NCBI RefSeq assembly: GCF_014698835.1
Contig: NZ_JACJTU010000021.1
Span: 86,608 to 150,607, forward strand
Direction: 5' to 3'
DNA: 64,000 nt
Origin: Nostoc paludosum FACHB-159
Lineage (GTDB): Bacteria; Cyanobacteriota; Cyanobacteriia; Cyanobacteriales; Nostocaceae
Position numbers and translations under genes: made by a program. Shown here one piece after another: positions 8,158-17,230 of the stretch (its first letter is position 1; the number at the start of each line of letters is the position of its first letter). The notes under the pieces are model-generated. The model was not told the DNA's origin, made no database searches, and was given only the letters and a program-made list of their open reading frames with translations.

Positions 8158-9159
8158 ATGAGAAAACTTTACTTCTTACTTCCTGGTACAGATGGCAAAT
8201 TTGCTTGCGGTGGTCTTTGGGCGGAATTGAAAACAGTCAATCTGGTTCAGCAGATTTGTAGTGCTGATGTTGTAACTTATCGTCAACGGGAAAAAGGTAA
8301 GCAATTCATTGATGATTTACTCCAAGAAAAAAATCTCAATGATGTGATTTTTGTAATTAATTGGGGATTTGATGTACCTCAACTTGTCCCTAAACTGAAG
8401 CAATACAATGTTGTTTACCACGCACATAGCCCAGGTTACCCATTTAAGCTACCAGCAAGTATTCCGATTGTTACTGTTAGTCGCTATACAATGGGATATT
8501 GGGGAGAAAAATCACCCAATTCTTTGATTTATTATTTGCCCAATCAAATTTCTGATGAGTTTAAAAATTTCGGCTTAGAACGAGATATTGATGTTTTAGT
8601 TCAGGCTCGGAAATCTTCTGAGTATTTAATCAAAGAGTTGATTCCAGGGTTACAAAAGCATTGTAATGTTTTCGTTGTCGATTCCTATGTCGAGGATTTA
8701 CCTGGACTATTTAACCGAGCTAAGGTTTACCTCTACGATTCTGCTGAGTATTGGACACAACAAGGTGTTAGTGAAGGATTTGGCCTGCAACCAATGGAAG
8801 CCCTTGCCTGTGGATGTCAAGTATTTTCTAGTGTTAATGGTGGATTATCAGATTACTTAGATCCTGGATTTAATTGCTATAAAATCGCTGGATATTCACA
8901 AGAATATGATGTGCAACGTATTCTAAAAGCGCTTGATTCTTCAGTAGTGTTTACATTAAATGAAGATTTTTTTGCTGAGTATCGAACTGAAAATATTATT
9001 AAGCGCTTGCAAGTGATTTTAGATGAATTAAATACATTTTTTGACCACAAAATACAGCAGCCATCTAATATTAAAAGTTTGACGAAAATTCGTATGGCTA
9101 AATTACGGGCACAGAGGATATATGGTAAGCTGAGAAAAAAATATTTTCAGTTTAAATAA
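8158..9159 (+). CDS. GT4-like glycosyltransferase
   Basis: 333 residues with two Rossmann-like halves. The N-terminal half contains YFLLPGTDGKFACGGL, a Gly-rich acceptor-side loop. The C-terminal half has VSEGFGLQPMEALACGCQVF, the E-x7-E type donor-binding motif of GT4/GT-B retaining enzymes (E of SEGFG, E of MEALA). It is followed 31 bp later by a dTDP-glucose 4,6-dehydratase gene, which suggests transfer of a deoxysugar to a surface polysaccharide. Substrate is not deducible. Start ATG at 8158. Confidence 0.75.
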   Translation: MRKLYFLLPGTDGKFACGGLWAELKTVNLVQQICSADVVTYRQREKGKQFIDDLLQEKNLNDVIFVINWGFDVPQLVPKLKQYNVVYHAHSPGYPFKLPASIPIVTVSRYTMGYWGEKSPNSLIYYLPNQISDEFKNFGLERDIDVLVQARKSSEYLIKELIPGLQKHCNVFVVDSYVEDLPGLFNRAKVYLYDSAEYWTQQGVSEGFGLQPMEALACGCQVFSSVNGGLSDYLDPGFNCYKIAGYSQEYDVQRILKALDSSVVFTLNEDFFAEYRTENIIKRLQVILDELNTFFDHKIQQPSNIKSLTKIRMAKLRAQRIYGKLRKKYFQFK

Positions 9160-9190
9160 ACAAACCGCAACAGAGAAGAGAGGAAATTGG

Positions 9191-10258
9191 ATGAGTCGGC
9201 GATTATTGGTGACGGGGGGTGCGGGGTTTATTGGGGCAAATTTTGTACATCATTGGTGTCAAGCTTATCCAGATGACCGGGTGGTGGTGTTGGATGCTCT
9301 AACTTATGCGGGAAATCGTTTGAATTTGACGCCGGTTGAGGGAAGGGAGAATTTTCGGTTTGTGCAAGGGGATATTTGCGATCGCCCCCTTGTCGATGAG
9401 TTATTATCAACGGAAAATATTGACACCATTGCCCATTTTGCTGCTGAGTCTCATGTCGATCGCTCGATTCTCGGCCCTGGTGCTTTTGTGCAAACTAATG
9501 TGGTAGGAACTTTCACTCTTCTTGAAGCTTTTCGCCAACATTGGCAGACAAAAGCACAGCCATCTGATTATCGTTTCTTGCACGTTTCTACTGATGAAGT
9601 CTACGGTAGTTTAGGCCCAGATGATGCAGCTTTTTCTGAAACTACGCCCTACGCTCCCAATAGTCCCTATTCAGCTTCCAAAGCTGGTAGCGACCACTTA
9701 GTGCGTGCTTATTATCATACATATAATCTGCCGACAATTATTACAAATTGTTCCAATAATTATGGTTCCTATCAGTTTCCAGAAAAGCTGCTTCCCTTAA
9801 TGTGTATCAACACTTTAATTGGTAAACCATTACCTGTTTATGGGGATGGTAAAAATGTCCGAGATTGGCTTTATGTGGGCGATCATTGTCGTGCTTTAGA
9901 TGTAGTAATTAATCGCGGAAAGCCAGGGGAAACATACAATATTGGCGGCAATAATGAGGTAGAAAATATTAAACTTGTGGAACTTTTATGTCAAATGATG
10001 GATGAATTGGCATCTGATTTGCCTGTGCGTCCAGCAAGCCAGTTAATTACTTTTGTCAAGGATAGACCCGGACACGATAGAAGATATGCCATTAATGCGA
10101 ATAAGATTAAAACTCAACTTGGTTGGACGCCTTCAGTCACAATTGCTGAAGGTTTGCGTTTAACTGTTGAATGGTATCTCACTCATCGTGATTGGTGGGA
10201 ACCTCTGTTGTCTGCGGAATATCAAGCTTATTATTGGAAGAATTATTCTGTAAAATGA
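9191..10258 (+). CDS. rfbB: dTDP-glucose 4,6-dehydratase
   Basis: 355 residues, typical length for RfbB/RmlB. An extended SDR fold: NAD-binding TGGAGFIG at residues 8-15, catalytic STDEVYG at 133-139 (with D135, E136 as the dehydration acid/base pair), and catalytic Y160-x3-K164. NNYGSYQFPEKLLPL and VRDWLYVGDH are further RmlB signatures. The enzyme makes dTDP-4-keto-6-deoxyglucose, the precursor of rhamnose and other deoxysugars. No rfbA, C or D is beside it. A preceding GAGAAGAGAGGAAATTGG gives a purine-rich ribosome site. Probably cotranscribed with the glycosyltransferase. Confidence 0.92.
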   Translation: MSRRLLVTGGAGFIGANFVHHWCQAYPDDRVVVLDALTYAGNRLNLTPVEGRENFRFVQGDICDRPLVDELLSTENIDTIAHFAAESHVDRSILGPGAFVQTNVVGTFTLLEAFRQHWQTKAQPSDYRFLHVSTDEVYGSLGPDDAAFSETTPYAPNSPYSASKAGSDHLVRAYYHTYNLPTIITNCSNNYGSYQFPEKLLPLMCINTLIGKPLPVYGDGKNVRDWLYVGDHCRALDVVINRGKPGETYNIGGNNEVENIKLVELLCQMMDELASDLPVRPASQLITFVKDRPGHDRRYAINANKIKTQLGWTPSVTIAEGLRLTVEWYLTHRDWWEPLLSAEYQAYYWKNYSVK

Positions 10259-10395
10259 TCAAGCCCTTTGGACAGGCAATAGGCAATAGCGAAAATAACC
10301 TACCTTAATAATCAGATTCCGACAGTTTTTCGAGATAATGATTATCCTTGAATAGTAAGGGAATGAGATTAGCGTAAATTGCCAGCAGGTGTCAG

Positions 10396-11589
10396 ATGCT
10401 GCAAGTAAAACAGATATTACAAGACCGTTATCAAATTCAACGCCAACTCGGCAACAATGGAATTCGCCAAACTTGGCTAGCATTGGATTTACAAGCTGAT
10501 GATGGCGAGAACTCTAGTGTTGTGGTCAAACTTTTGGCTTTTGGGGGTACTGTGCAGTGGGACGATTTGAAGCTTTTTGAGAGGGAAGCACAAATTCTCA
10601 AACAGCTAAATCATCCCCGAATTCCCCAGTATATAGATTATTTTTGTATTGACGATCGCACCCTCTGGTTTGGTTTAATCCAAGAATACATCCCTGGTGA
10701 GTCACTCAAGGATAAACTTGCCAGTGGCAAAAGGTTTAGTGAAAAACGAGCTAAAAAAATTGCTGTTGAAGTATTAAATATTCTTACGTATCTACATGAG
10801 TTAAATCCAGGCGTATTGCACCGAGATATTAAACCAAGTAATTTAATCTGGGGTGAAGATAATCGAATTTATTTAGTTGATTTCGGCGCAGTTCAAGATA
10901 AAGCAGCAAAAGAAGGCGTTACTTTCACCGTTGTCGGTACTTATGGTTATGCCCCAATGGAACAATTTGGTGGACGTGCGGTAGCGGCTTCAGATCTTTA
11001 TGCCTTGGGGGCGACTTTAATTCATCTGCTAACTGGTATCCCCCCATCTGATTTACCCCAGCAGGATTTACGATTGCAATTTGCAGATCGCGTGAACCTC
11101 AGTCCCAGTTTTATCAGTTGGCTAGAAAAATTGATAGAACCTGCACCAGAACAACGTTTTACTACTGCTCGCCAAGCGCTGCAAGCCCTCAAATCTGGTC
11201 TGGTTGTCAAATCTGCAAACAAATATCAGCTTTTACCGCCAAAAGAAATTATCAACAACTCTGGATGCGGTATCAACAATCACAATGAAACAGTCCCAGA
11301 GGAAATTCTTGGTTGGAATTGGGGCGCATTTCTCATGCCTTGGTTATGGATGTGGACTAACCAAGTGTGGTATGGATTGTTCTGTTTTATACCTCACGGT
11401 TGGTGGGTAATGGCGATCGCCCTTGGTGCTAAAGGCAACGAATGGGCTTGGAAAAGTAGACAGTGGCGCAATATTGAACACTTTAAAGCACATCAAAGGG
11501 GCTGGGCGATCGCTGGTATTTTAATTGGTGCGCCCATTAGTATTATGTTGTGGCTAAGAGCGATCGCTTTGATTAAATCTGCATTTTAG
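10396..11589 (+). CDS. Serine/threonine protein kinase with C-terminal membrane segments
   Basis: 397 residues. Hanks-type kinase domain at about 10-270: beta-3 lysine K45 (VVVKLL), alpha-C glutamate E64, catalytic HRDIKPSN at 142-149, DFG at 162-164. All core catalytic residues are present; the Gly-rich loop is weak (LGNNGIRQTW instead of GxGGFGxT). The last 110 residues hold Trp-rich hydrophobic stretches (WNWGAFLMPWLWMWTNQVWY, then GLFCFIPHGWWVMAIALGA and a final GWAIAGILIGAPISIMLWL), so the kinase is likely tethered to a membrane. Substrates are unknown. Confidence 0.88.
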   Translation: MLQVKQILQDRYQIQRQLGNNGIRQTWLALDLQADDGENSSVVVKLLAFGGTVQWDDLKLFEREAQILKQLNHPRIPQYIDYFCIDDRTLWFGLIQEYIPGESLKDKLASGKRFSEKRAKKIAVEVLNILTYLHELNPGVLHRDIKPSNLIWGEDNRIYLVDFGAVQDKAAKEGVTFTVVGTYGYAPMEQFGGRAVAASDLYALGATLIHLLTGIPPSDLPQQDLRLQFADRVNLSPSFISWLEKLIEPAPEQRFTTARQALQALKSGLVVKSANKYQLLPPKEIINNSGCGINNHNETVPEEILGWNWGAFLMPWLWMWTNQVWYGLFCFIPHGWWVMAIALGAKGNEWAWKSRQWRNIEHFKAHQRGWAIAGILIGAPISIMLWLRAIALIKSAF

Positions 11590-11595
11590 TGGGCA

Positions 11596-11726
11596 TGGGG
11601 GATTGGGAGTTAGGAGTGAGGAGTTAGGAGTGAGGAGTTAAGAATTACCCTCCTTGTCCCCTTGTCTCCCCAGTCCCCAGTCCCCTTGTCTCCCCAGTCC
11701 CCAGTCCCCAGTCCCCCCAGCCCCCA
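11596..11726. repeat. STRR tract (GAGTTAG and CCCCAGT heptamers)
   Basis: GAGTTAGGAGTGAGGAGTTAG followed by many CCCCAGT/CCCCTTGTCT units. It fills the space between the convergent kinase and msrA genes. Confidence 0.65.
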
Positions 11727-12395
11727 TTACCCAATCGCTTGGGATTCAACTACACCTATAGGACAAGAAACGTTTGTTCCTCCCAAACCGCAATAGCCGT
11801 TGGGATTTTTTGCTAGGTATTGCTGATGGTAGGCTTCAGCATAGTAGAACTCAGGGGCATCCAAGATTTCTGTGGTAATCTTGCCATAGCCTGCCTTGTT
11901 CAAGGCTTGTTGATAAGCTTCTAGCGATGCTTGTGCTAGCTGCTTTTGAGTTTCAGAGTATACATAAATTCCCGAACGGTACTGAGTGCCAACATCGTTG
12001 CCTTGGCGCATTCCTTGGGTGGGATTATGGCTTTCCCAGAAGACTTTCAGCAGTTCGGAATAACTAATCACTTTCGGATCGAACACAACCAAAACTACTT
12101 CGTTGTGACCGGTTCTTCCACTACACACTTCTTCATAGGTAGGGTTGGGAGTGAAACCGGCAGCGTAACCCACTGCGGTGGTGTAAACTCCTTTAAGTTG
12201 CCAGAATTTACGTTCTGCACCCCAAAAACAGCCCAAGCCAAACACCGCTTTCTCTAATCCATCAGGAAAAGGAGATTTTAGGGGATTTTTGTTGACATAA
12301 TGAGCAGTGGGTACTGACATAGACTGCGCCCTTCCTGGCAAAGCTTCCTCAGGCGTGGGCATATTTTGTTTTTTGCCAAATCCAAATAGTGCCAT
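11727..12395 (-). CDS. msrA: Peptide methionine-S-sulfoxide reductase
   Basis: 222 residues. The catalytic motif GCFWGAE is at residues 55-61 with C56 as nucleophile. The typical block VVLVVFDPKVISYSELLKVF follows. Downstream cysteines in GYCGLGGTNVSCP near the C-terminus probably resolve the disulfide. The enzyme repairs methionine-S-oxide in oxidised proteins using thioredoxin. About 40 residues precede the family core (MALFGFGKKQNMPTPEEALP), common in plant and cyanobacterial MsrA. Start ATG at 12395. Its 3' end abuts a CCCCAGT repeat tract shared with the convergent kinase gene. Confidence 0.93.
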   Translation of the reverse strand: MALFGFGKKQNMPTPEEALPGRAQSMSVPTAHYVNKNPLKSPFPDGLEKAVFGLGCFWGAERKFWQLKGVYTTAVGYAAGFTPNPTYEEVCSGRTGHNEVVLVVFDPKVISYSELLKVFWESHNPTQGMRQGNDVGTQYRSGIYVYSETQKQLAQASLEAYQQALNKAGYGKITTEILDAPEFYYAEAYHQQYLAKNPNGYCGLGGTNVSCPIGVVESQAIG

Positions 12396-12628
12396 TGATT
12401 TTGACTCTGAATATACATCTTTACCTTATTTAATATTGTAAAGATTTTGGCGATCGCTTGGCGTATTCTCACAATCCTTACTTTAGGGGTAGCAGTGAAC
12501 TAGGGCTTTACGCTAGGCTATCCGCTTTTTCGGTCAAAAAACATTGCTGAATTCTGACGACTGACGACTTTATTCTGTTCGATAAATTCTCACTCCAAAA
12601 TCCAAAATCTAAAATCCAAAATGGAATT

Positions 12629-13066
12629 ATGGATAAAATACCGAAAATTGACCGTCAAAGGGAACATCAAGCCAACGAACGAACTTTTTTAGCTTGGCTA
12701 CGCACTTCTATTGCATTAATTAGTTTTGGAATTGCTATTGCTAGATTTGGTATATTTTTGCGCCAGCTTAATGTTGCTATTACTCAACAAGAAACACCAG
12801 TAAATTCATTAACCAATTCAGAAAATTTGGGACTGGCTTTGGTAATTTCTGGAATTGTCACAATTGTCTTAGCTGCGTGGCGATACAATCAAGTTTTTTG
12901 GCAAATTGAACGCAGTAATTACAAACCAAATCGATTAATTGTTTGGTTCATGACTGGAGTAGTAATTATTTTGGGACTTTTCTGTATTCCTTTAATTCTA
13001 TGGCGTAATAAAGTGCCTGTTCGTTTTCCTGTTCCAACTCAACCACAGTCACGAAATTTGTATTAA
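12629..13066 (+). CDS. DUF202 (YidH-like) membrane protein
   Basis: 145 residues. The N-terminal signature QREHQANERTFLAWLRTSIA is typical of DUF202. It is followed by three hydrophobic segments (LISFGIAIARFGIF; LALVISGIVTIVLAAW; LIVWFMTGVVIILGLFCIPL) that predict a small inner-membrane protein with a basic cytoplasmic N-terminus. The biological role of DUF202 is unknown. Start ATG at 12629; the tail is short and Pro-rich. Convergent with the DUF1634 gene. Confidence 0.85.
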   Translation: MDKIPKIDRQREHQANERTFLAWLRTSIALISFGIAIARFGIFLRQLNVAITQQETPVNSLTNSENLGLALVISGIVTIVLAAWRYNQVFWQIERSNYKPNRLIVWFMTGVVIILGLFCIPLILWRNKVPVRFPVPTQPQSRNLY

Positions 13067-13117
13067 GAGGCAAGAGGAAATAGGCAATAAATTTTGCTCG
13101 TGAATGATTTAGAATTG

Positions 13118-13507
13118 CTATATATAGCCTCCAATCAGACTGTATAAAAGTCCAAGCAAGACAATTGAAGTCATAATAATATAAGTAAAATCTCGTTGTT
13201 GCACATAGGCTAATAATGAACAGGCTACTCTGATAACTGGAGTGGCAATTAAGACTAACAGTCCAAGTTGAATAATTCCACGGCGACGACCGGATGCAAT
13301 AGATGTCATTACGCCTGATGGACTACGAAATTCGGGTAGTTCTCCCCGAAAAAACTGATAATTGGGAGCTTCAGTACCGTGGCGAATTAAATACAAAATT
13401 CCACCTATCAAAACCAAAGCGGTGGCAATAATCACACCAATTCTTAATAGGTTGCCCAGAAATTTCTCAAAGCGGTGCTCAGATTTACTACGCCTACTTT
13501 TCGCCAT
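13118..13507 (-). CDS. DUF1634 family membrane protein
   Basis: 129 residues. A basic N-terminus (KSRRSKSEHRFEK) precedes three membrane segments: GVIIATALVLIGGILYLI, GLLVLIATPVIRVACSLLAY and IIMTSIVLLGLLYSLIGGY. DUF1634 proteins are regularly encoded next to TauE/SafE exporters, as here, where its start codon lies 2 bp after the stop of the upstream TauE-like gene. It is likely an accessory subunit of that transporter. The family function is not experimentally settled. Confidence 0.85.
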   Translation of the reverse strand: MAKSRRSKSEHRFEKFLGNLLRIGVIIATALVLIGGILYLIRHGTEAPNYQFFRGELPEFRSPSGVMTSIASGRRRGIIQLGLLVLIATPVIRVACSLLAYVQQRDFTYIIMTSIVLLGLLYSLIGGYI

Positions 13508-13509
13508 TT

Positions 13510-14346
13510 TTAAAGTCTCCCTGTTACACCTTTGTAAATCATTTCCACCGCTAGCACCAAAATTACAACGCTGAAAATATTTCGCAAAAGTTTGACTCTG
13601 GCTCTAACTAATACCCGCGCTCCCAATAAAGCACCAAATAATACTCCTAACATCACAGGCATTGCTAATCCAGGGTCAATGTAACCCCGGTTGAGATATA
13701 TACCAGCACTAGCCGCCGCCGTCACTCCAATCATGAAATTGCTGGTGGTGGTTGATACTTTAAAGGGAATATGCATAATTCGATCCATTGCCAGCACTTT
13801 GAGCGCTCCGGAACCAATACCAAGCAATCCTGAAAGTACACCAGCTACAAACATCAATGCAAACCCGAAAGGTACTCCACGCACGTGATAAGATTCTTCC
13901 CCTGTGGGAGTGGGATAAGTACCATTGAGTTGAAGACGAATTGCTAAAGAATTTGGCGGCAAATTGTTGAGGTGTTCGGGTGGGTTTTGTCGAGACAAGT
14001 AAGCGGAATAGAGTAAAACGATTCCAAACACAACAGCAAGCGTTCCTGTGGAAATTTTAGCTGCCACAATTGCCCCAAAAATTGCCCCAAAGGTTGTTGC
14101 TACTTCTAGAAACATCCCTAGCCGCACATTTGTGTAGCCTTCTTTGACGTAAGCAGATGCGGCTCCACTAGATGTCGCAATTACAGATACTAGTGAAGCA
14201 CCGATCGCATAATGAATATCAACCCCAAATACTAATGTTAAAAAGGGGACAATTACTACTCCACCGCCTAACCCAGTTAGTGCCCCTAAAAATCCGGCCA
14301 GAAATGAGCCGAACCATACTAATAAAGAAAATTCTAGGATGTTCAA
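13510..14346 (-). CDS. TauE/SafE family sulfite or organosulfur exporter
   Basis: 278 residues with about eight membrane segments in two related halves. The first half starts with GSFLAGFLGALTGLGGGVVI and the second with FVAGVLSGLLGIGSGALKVL, the duplicated Gly-rich motif of TauE/SafE (PF01925). The likely role is export of sulfite, sulfoacetate or a related anion, but substrate is not predictable. The start is TTG at 14346, supported by GGGGGAAG about 6 nt upstream. First gene of a two-gene unit with DUF1634. Confidence 0.88.
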   Translation of the reverse strand: MNILEFSLLVWFGSFLAGFLGALTGLGGGVVIVPFLTLVFGVDIHYAIGASLVSVIATSSGAASAYVKEGYTNVRLGMFLEVATTFGAIFGAIVAAKISTGTLAVVFGIVLLYSAYLSRQNPPEHLNNLPPNSLAIRLQLNGTYPTPTGEESYHVRGVPFGFALMFVAGVLSGLLGIGSGALKVLAMDRIMHIPFKVSTTTSNFMIGVTAAASAGIYLNRGYIDPGLAMPVMLGVLFGALLGARVLVRARVKLLRNIFSVVILVLAVEMIYKGVTGRL

Positions 14347-14508
14347 ATTGCTTCCCCCGCCACAAACTTTTTGCTTGAGACTAGAAAGCGAAACTCAACC
14401 TATTTGTCGGTTGGTTGATTTCACCCCCGAATATTCTAGGAAGTTTGCCTAAGAGAAACAAATATTTTTGTTTGTTAAATTGATAATTAAAAGTGATGAG
14501 TAGGGCAG

Positions 14509-14572
14509 TCAACTTAAGCTCTGGCGAATAGAATTCACGGCTACAAAGGCAAAGTCCGCCTCCGCGGACTAA
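14509..14572 (-). repeat. Dispersed repeat, copy 2 (inverted relative to copy 1)
   Basis: Read on the minus strand: TTAGTCCGCG, GAGGCGGACTTTGCC, TTTGTAGCCGTGAATTC, then CGCCAGAG and CTTAAGTTGAC. It matches 3-98 but lacks the GC-rich insert. AGTCCGC and GCGGACT make a tight hairpin. Confidence 0.6.
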
Positions 14573-14735
14573 GGTCAAATTAAGGGTTTGAAACCCAAGA
14601 TCGGTAGCTTTGATTTAGACCTGCCTTGAAAATAGGGACTGGGGACTGGTGACTAGGAAAGAAATATTTTCATTCCTTCGTTGTGAATTGTGTTCATGGA
14701 GTCTCTTGCAAAAAACACTTTTGCACTCTTGTGGG

Positions 14736-14800
14736 AAAAGGGGAAAGGAAAATACCAAACCTTTCCCCCTTTCCCTTTCCCCGACTTCTGCAAGAAGTCT
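14736..14800. other. Inverted repeats downstream of recombination-type gene
   Basis: AAAGGGGAAAGG (from about 14738) faces CCTTTCCCCCTTT (ending about 14773), and a second small palindrome GACTTCTGCAAGAAGTC follows. They lie after the stop of the minus-strand gene, without a T-run, so terminator function is only suggested. No gene was seen in 14347-14818. Confidence 0.35.
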
Positions 14801-14818
14801 TTTGTGTAGACGCGGTTT

Positions 14819-17143
14819 CTAACCGCCCGTTTCGCTAGTTTCAGAAATAACTGTGACACAAGCATTTACTAAGGGTAACAATGGCCCTAGTTGCTCTTGT
14901 CCATTGACGGCTAAATCGCTGTGACACAAATAAACTCTCTTAGATACACGAGAGAGCAAATCTGCTAAAATCCTGCGTAGTCGCTGTTGTTCTGCTACTT
15001 TTTCATCTTCTGCTGTCCAAGGTTCGCCTAATCTGTCTTGTAGGAAAAATGGCGCACCGAACAATGTCGCCGCACCGCCTTTAGCCCATAGAGGTGAACC
15101 AGCATCCAGCCAAAAATGCCAGCGGTGCGATCGCCTACTAGCTCGATATTGAAATATAGTTGCTAAAGTCACAGCTTTTCTGGCTCCACCAATGGGACGC
15201 ACCGGGTAGGGGTTGGCGGTGATGGTACCACGGCGCAGTAGTTGAATGAATTCTACAATAGTGGCGACTGAGGGAGATGAAGAGGACACGGAGACTGGGA
15301 GACGCGGCGACACGGAGAGTTCTTTCGCCGCGTCCCCACGTCCCCATGTCCCCCCGTCCTCTTCCCCTACTCTTCCAGAAGATGCTTGTCGTAACCTTGT
15401 TTCAATTTCCCAGTAGTGTTGGGCGGTTTCTAGTAATTCCCGCAATGCTGCTAGTTGTTCGTAGGGAAGATTGCTACCATTCCACAAAAAACGTTGAATT
15501 GCCCTATCTAAAAGGGAAATGGGGCTGGGAATTAAACGTTGTTCTTGTTGCGATCGCTGTTGTTCTAACCACTGTAATATCTCGTTATAAGCTGTGGTAG
15601 CTGCATAGCCGATTCTATCCCAACGCTCGAAGGCTGATACTGGTAGCAAATTGGGTCGGTCAGGATGGGGTACAAAGCAGTAATCTGCTATTAAACCAGC
15701 GCGTACCGGGTCAATATCTGTAGAGACGCGATTCATGGCGTCTGTAGAAAAACGATTCATCCCGTCCGTAGAAACGCGATTCATGGCGTCTGTGCTTTCT
15801 AATGGTTGTTGTTTTCTGCTCAACACAACCAGCATTTCTGCCACAGCATCCCGGTCTACAAGGCGTCCTAAGCCGGGATAAACTAGTGCCAGCATGGTGA
15901 GCAATGCCCGAATCACTGGCGAACTAATTAATGGACGTTGGTCGTTAAGCGATTCTACTCGGATGTTTTGCTTGACGAGGATTTCTACTAAGGTATAACG
16001 AGCGATCGCATCCAAACCTGGTGCTATGATGGCTACTTCTTCTGGTTCCACTTGCCCTGATTGGATGGCATTGGCAATGACTTGTGCGGTGAGCCGCAAT
16101 AATTGGGCGCGGGAGGTGGTTTGAATTGAGTGTACGATTTCAGGTAAACTCAATGGCATTACGGACTCTGTGACTAATTCCACCATTTGTGTAGCTAGTT
16201 GTTGTCCTAGTGACTCTGGAGGCGGCCCGGTTAAGGTTTCTACTCGGCAACGCTCTGCTAAACCTTCGAGGTAGTTTGGGTCTGCTCCCAATCCCAACCG
16301 CACTGCACCATCGGGATTATAGCTAAACGCCCCAACTGCGCCTTCGTCTAGGAGCAACTCAAACAACAGACGCGCTACCCCAGGATAATCATCGACATCA
16401 TCCGCCAGTATTGCTTGATAGCGTTTTGTTAAGTGCTTTTGGTAATTGCGATCGCTTAACAAATGCTGGCTATAAAGTTCAGTAATCATCCCATAAGTTA
16501 GTAATCCTCTCTCTAAACACCAGCTACGCCAATCTAACAGCAAAGATGCCAAAAATTCCGGCTCTAAATTCGTATTATTTTCCCCCAAACCCCTAGCCAA
16601 AATCTGGGCAATATCTTCACAAGGTGTACCACTATAAGCCGCTAATTGAAATAAATCTAAGATGCGACGCACCAAACGAGACTCATTCACACCCGCAAGA
16701 CGTAAAATTTCTTCGTCTAATTGGGAACGCCACAGTTTAGTTGCTAACTCTTGTTCGGTTTCTGGCCGCAATCTCACCGGAAACTGCGCCTTGAGGTTCA
16801 ATGAATTGATTAGCAATGGCCAAAATAAAATAACTTCATCCTGAAAAAACCCCAGCGGTGTCTTCCCACGAACCGGATATTTTCCCAATGTAGATGTAAC
16901 AATTTTATCTCCTAATTCTCGACGATTATCATCATTAGCAGCTAAGACTAAAACTCCTGGTTCTGTTGGCTTAAGATATAAAAATTTGGAGACATTATCA
17001 CCTTTTTCACGTCCTTGATTTTTAGTATAAAATGAGTCATTATACGTATTTTTAGATTTTACCCAACTACAAAATTGCTCTACTAAGCGAGTTGTCTTAC
17101 CACTGCGGCTGGTGCCAACAATCCAAATCGAATGAGAAACCAC
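14819..17143 (-). CDS. P-loop recombination/helicase-like protein (cyanobacterial recombinase family)
   Basis: 774 residues. The GTG start at 17143 is supported by AAGGAGA seven nt upstream. The Walker A GTSRSGKTT is at residues 10-18, and a Walker B-like AILADDVDDYP lies near residue 250. The middle (EEVAIIAPGLDAIARYTLVE, then LISSPVIRALLTMLALVYPG) resembles the helicase 2A/2B arrangement of RecB/UvrD-type proteins. The C-terminal part FWLDAGSPLWAKGGAATLF is distinctive. It is probably an SF1-like DNA repair ATPase. Two repeat-derived insertions interrupt it: three TDAMNRVS-like octapeptides (15722-15793) and a 40-residue Gly/Ser/Arg block (about 15268-15385). Confidence 0.65.
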   Translation of the reverse strand: MVSHSIWIVGTSRSGKTTRLVEQFCSWVKSKNTYNDSFYTKNQGREKGDNVSKFLYLKPTEPGVLVLAANDDNRRELGDKIVTSTLGKYPVRGKTPLGFFQDEVILFWPLLINSLNLKAQFPVRLRPETEQELATKLWRSQLDEEILRLAGVNESRLVRRILDLFQLAAYSGTPCEDIAQILARGLGENNTNLEPEFLASLLLDWRSWCLERGLLTYGMITELYSQHLLSDRNYQKHLTKRYQAILADDVDDYPGVARLLFELLLDEGAVGAFSYNPDGAVRLGLGADPNYLEGLAERCRVETLTGPPPESLGQQLATQMVELVTESVMPLSLPEIVHSIQTTSRAQLLRLTAQVIANAIQSGQVEPEEVAIIAPGLDAIARYTLVEILVKQNIRVESLNDQRPLISSPVIRALLTMLALVYPGLGRLVDRDAVAEMLVVLSRKQQPLESTDAMNRVSTDGMNRFSTDAMNRVSTDIDPVRAGLIADYCFVPHPDRPNLLPVSAFERWDRIGYAATTAYNEILQWLEQQRSQQEQRLIPSPISLLDRAIQRFLWNGSNLPYEQLAALRELLETAQHYWEIETRLRQASSGRVGEEDGGTWGRGDAAKELSVSPRLPVSVSSSSPSVATIVEFIQLLRRGTITANPYPVRPIGGARKAVTLATIFQYRASRRSHRWHFWLDAGSPLWAKGGAATLFGAPFFLQDRLGEPWTAEDEKVAEQQRLRRILADLLSRVSKRVYLCHSDLAVNGQEQLGPLLPLVNACVTVISETSETGG
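15268..15385. repeat. Repeat-derived in-frame insert in coding sequence
   Basis: GGACACGGAGAC, GGGAGACGCGGCGACACGG and CCCCACGTCCCCATGTCCCC iterate here, like intergenic GGGGACA repeats. On the coding strand they give a low-complexity stretch (GEEDGGTWGRGDAAKE, then SVSPRLPVSVSSSSPS). Confidence 0.55.
15722..15793. repeat. Three 24-bp tandem palindromic units in frame
   Basis: Units AGAGACGCGATTCATGGCGT+CTGT, a variant with CCCGTCCGT, and a third near-copy. Each has AGACGC facing GCGTCT. They encode three copies of a TDAMNRVS-like octapeptide without breaking the frame. The units resemble the dispersed palindrome at 18762-18784. Confidence 0.8.
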
Positions 17144-17230
17144 AAATTTTCTCCTTGTAGATTTGTTAGTATACCTCGTGCGTTAACTTAAGGTTAAGAA
17201 TCACCAAATAATGCTGGATGATTGTCTGCA

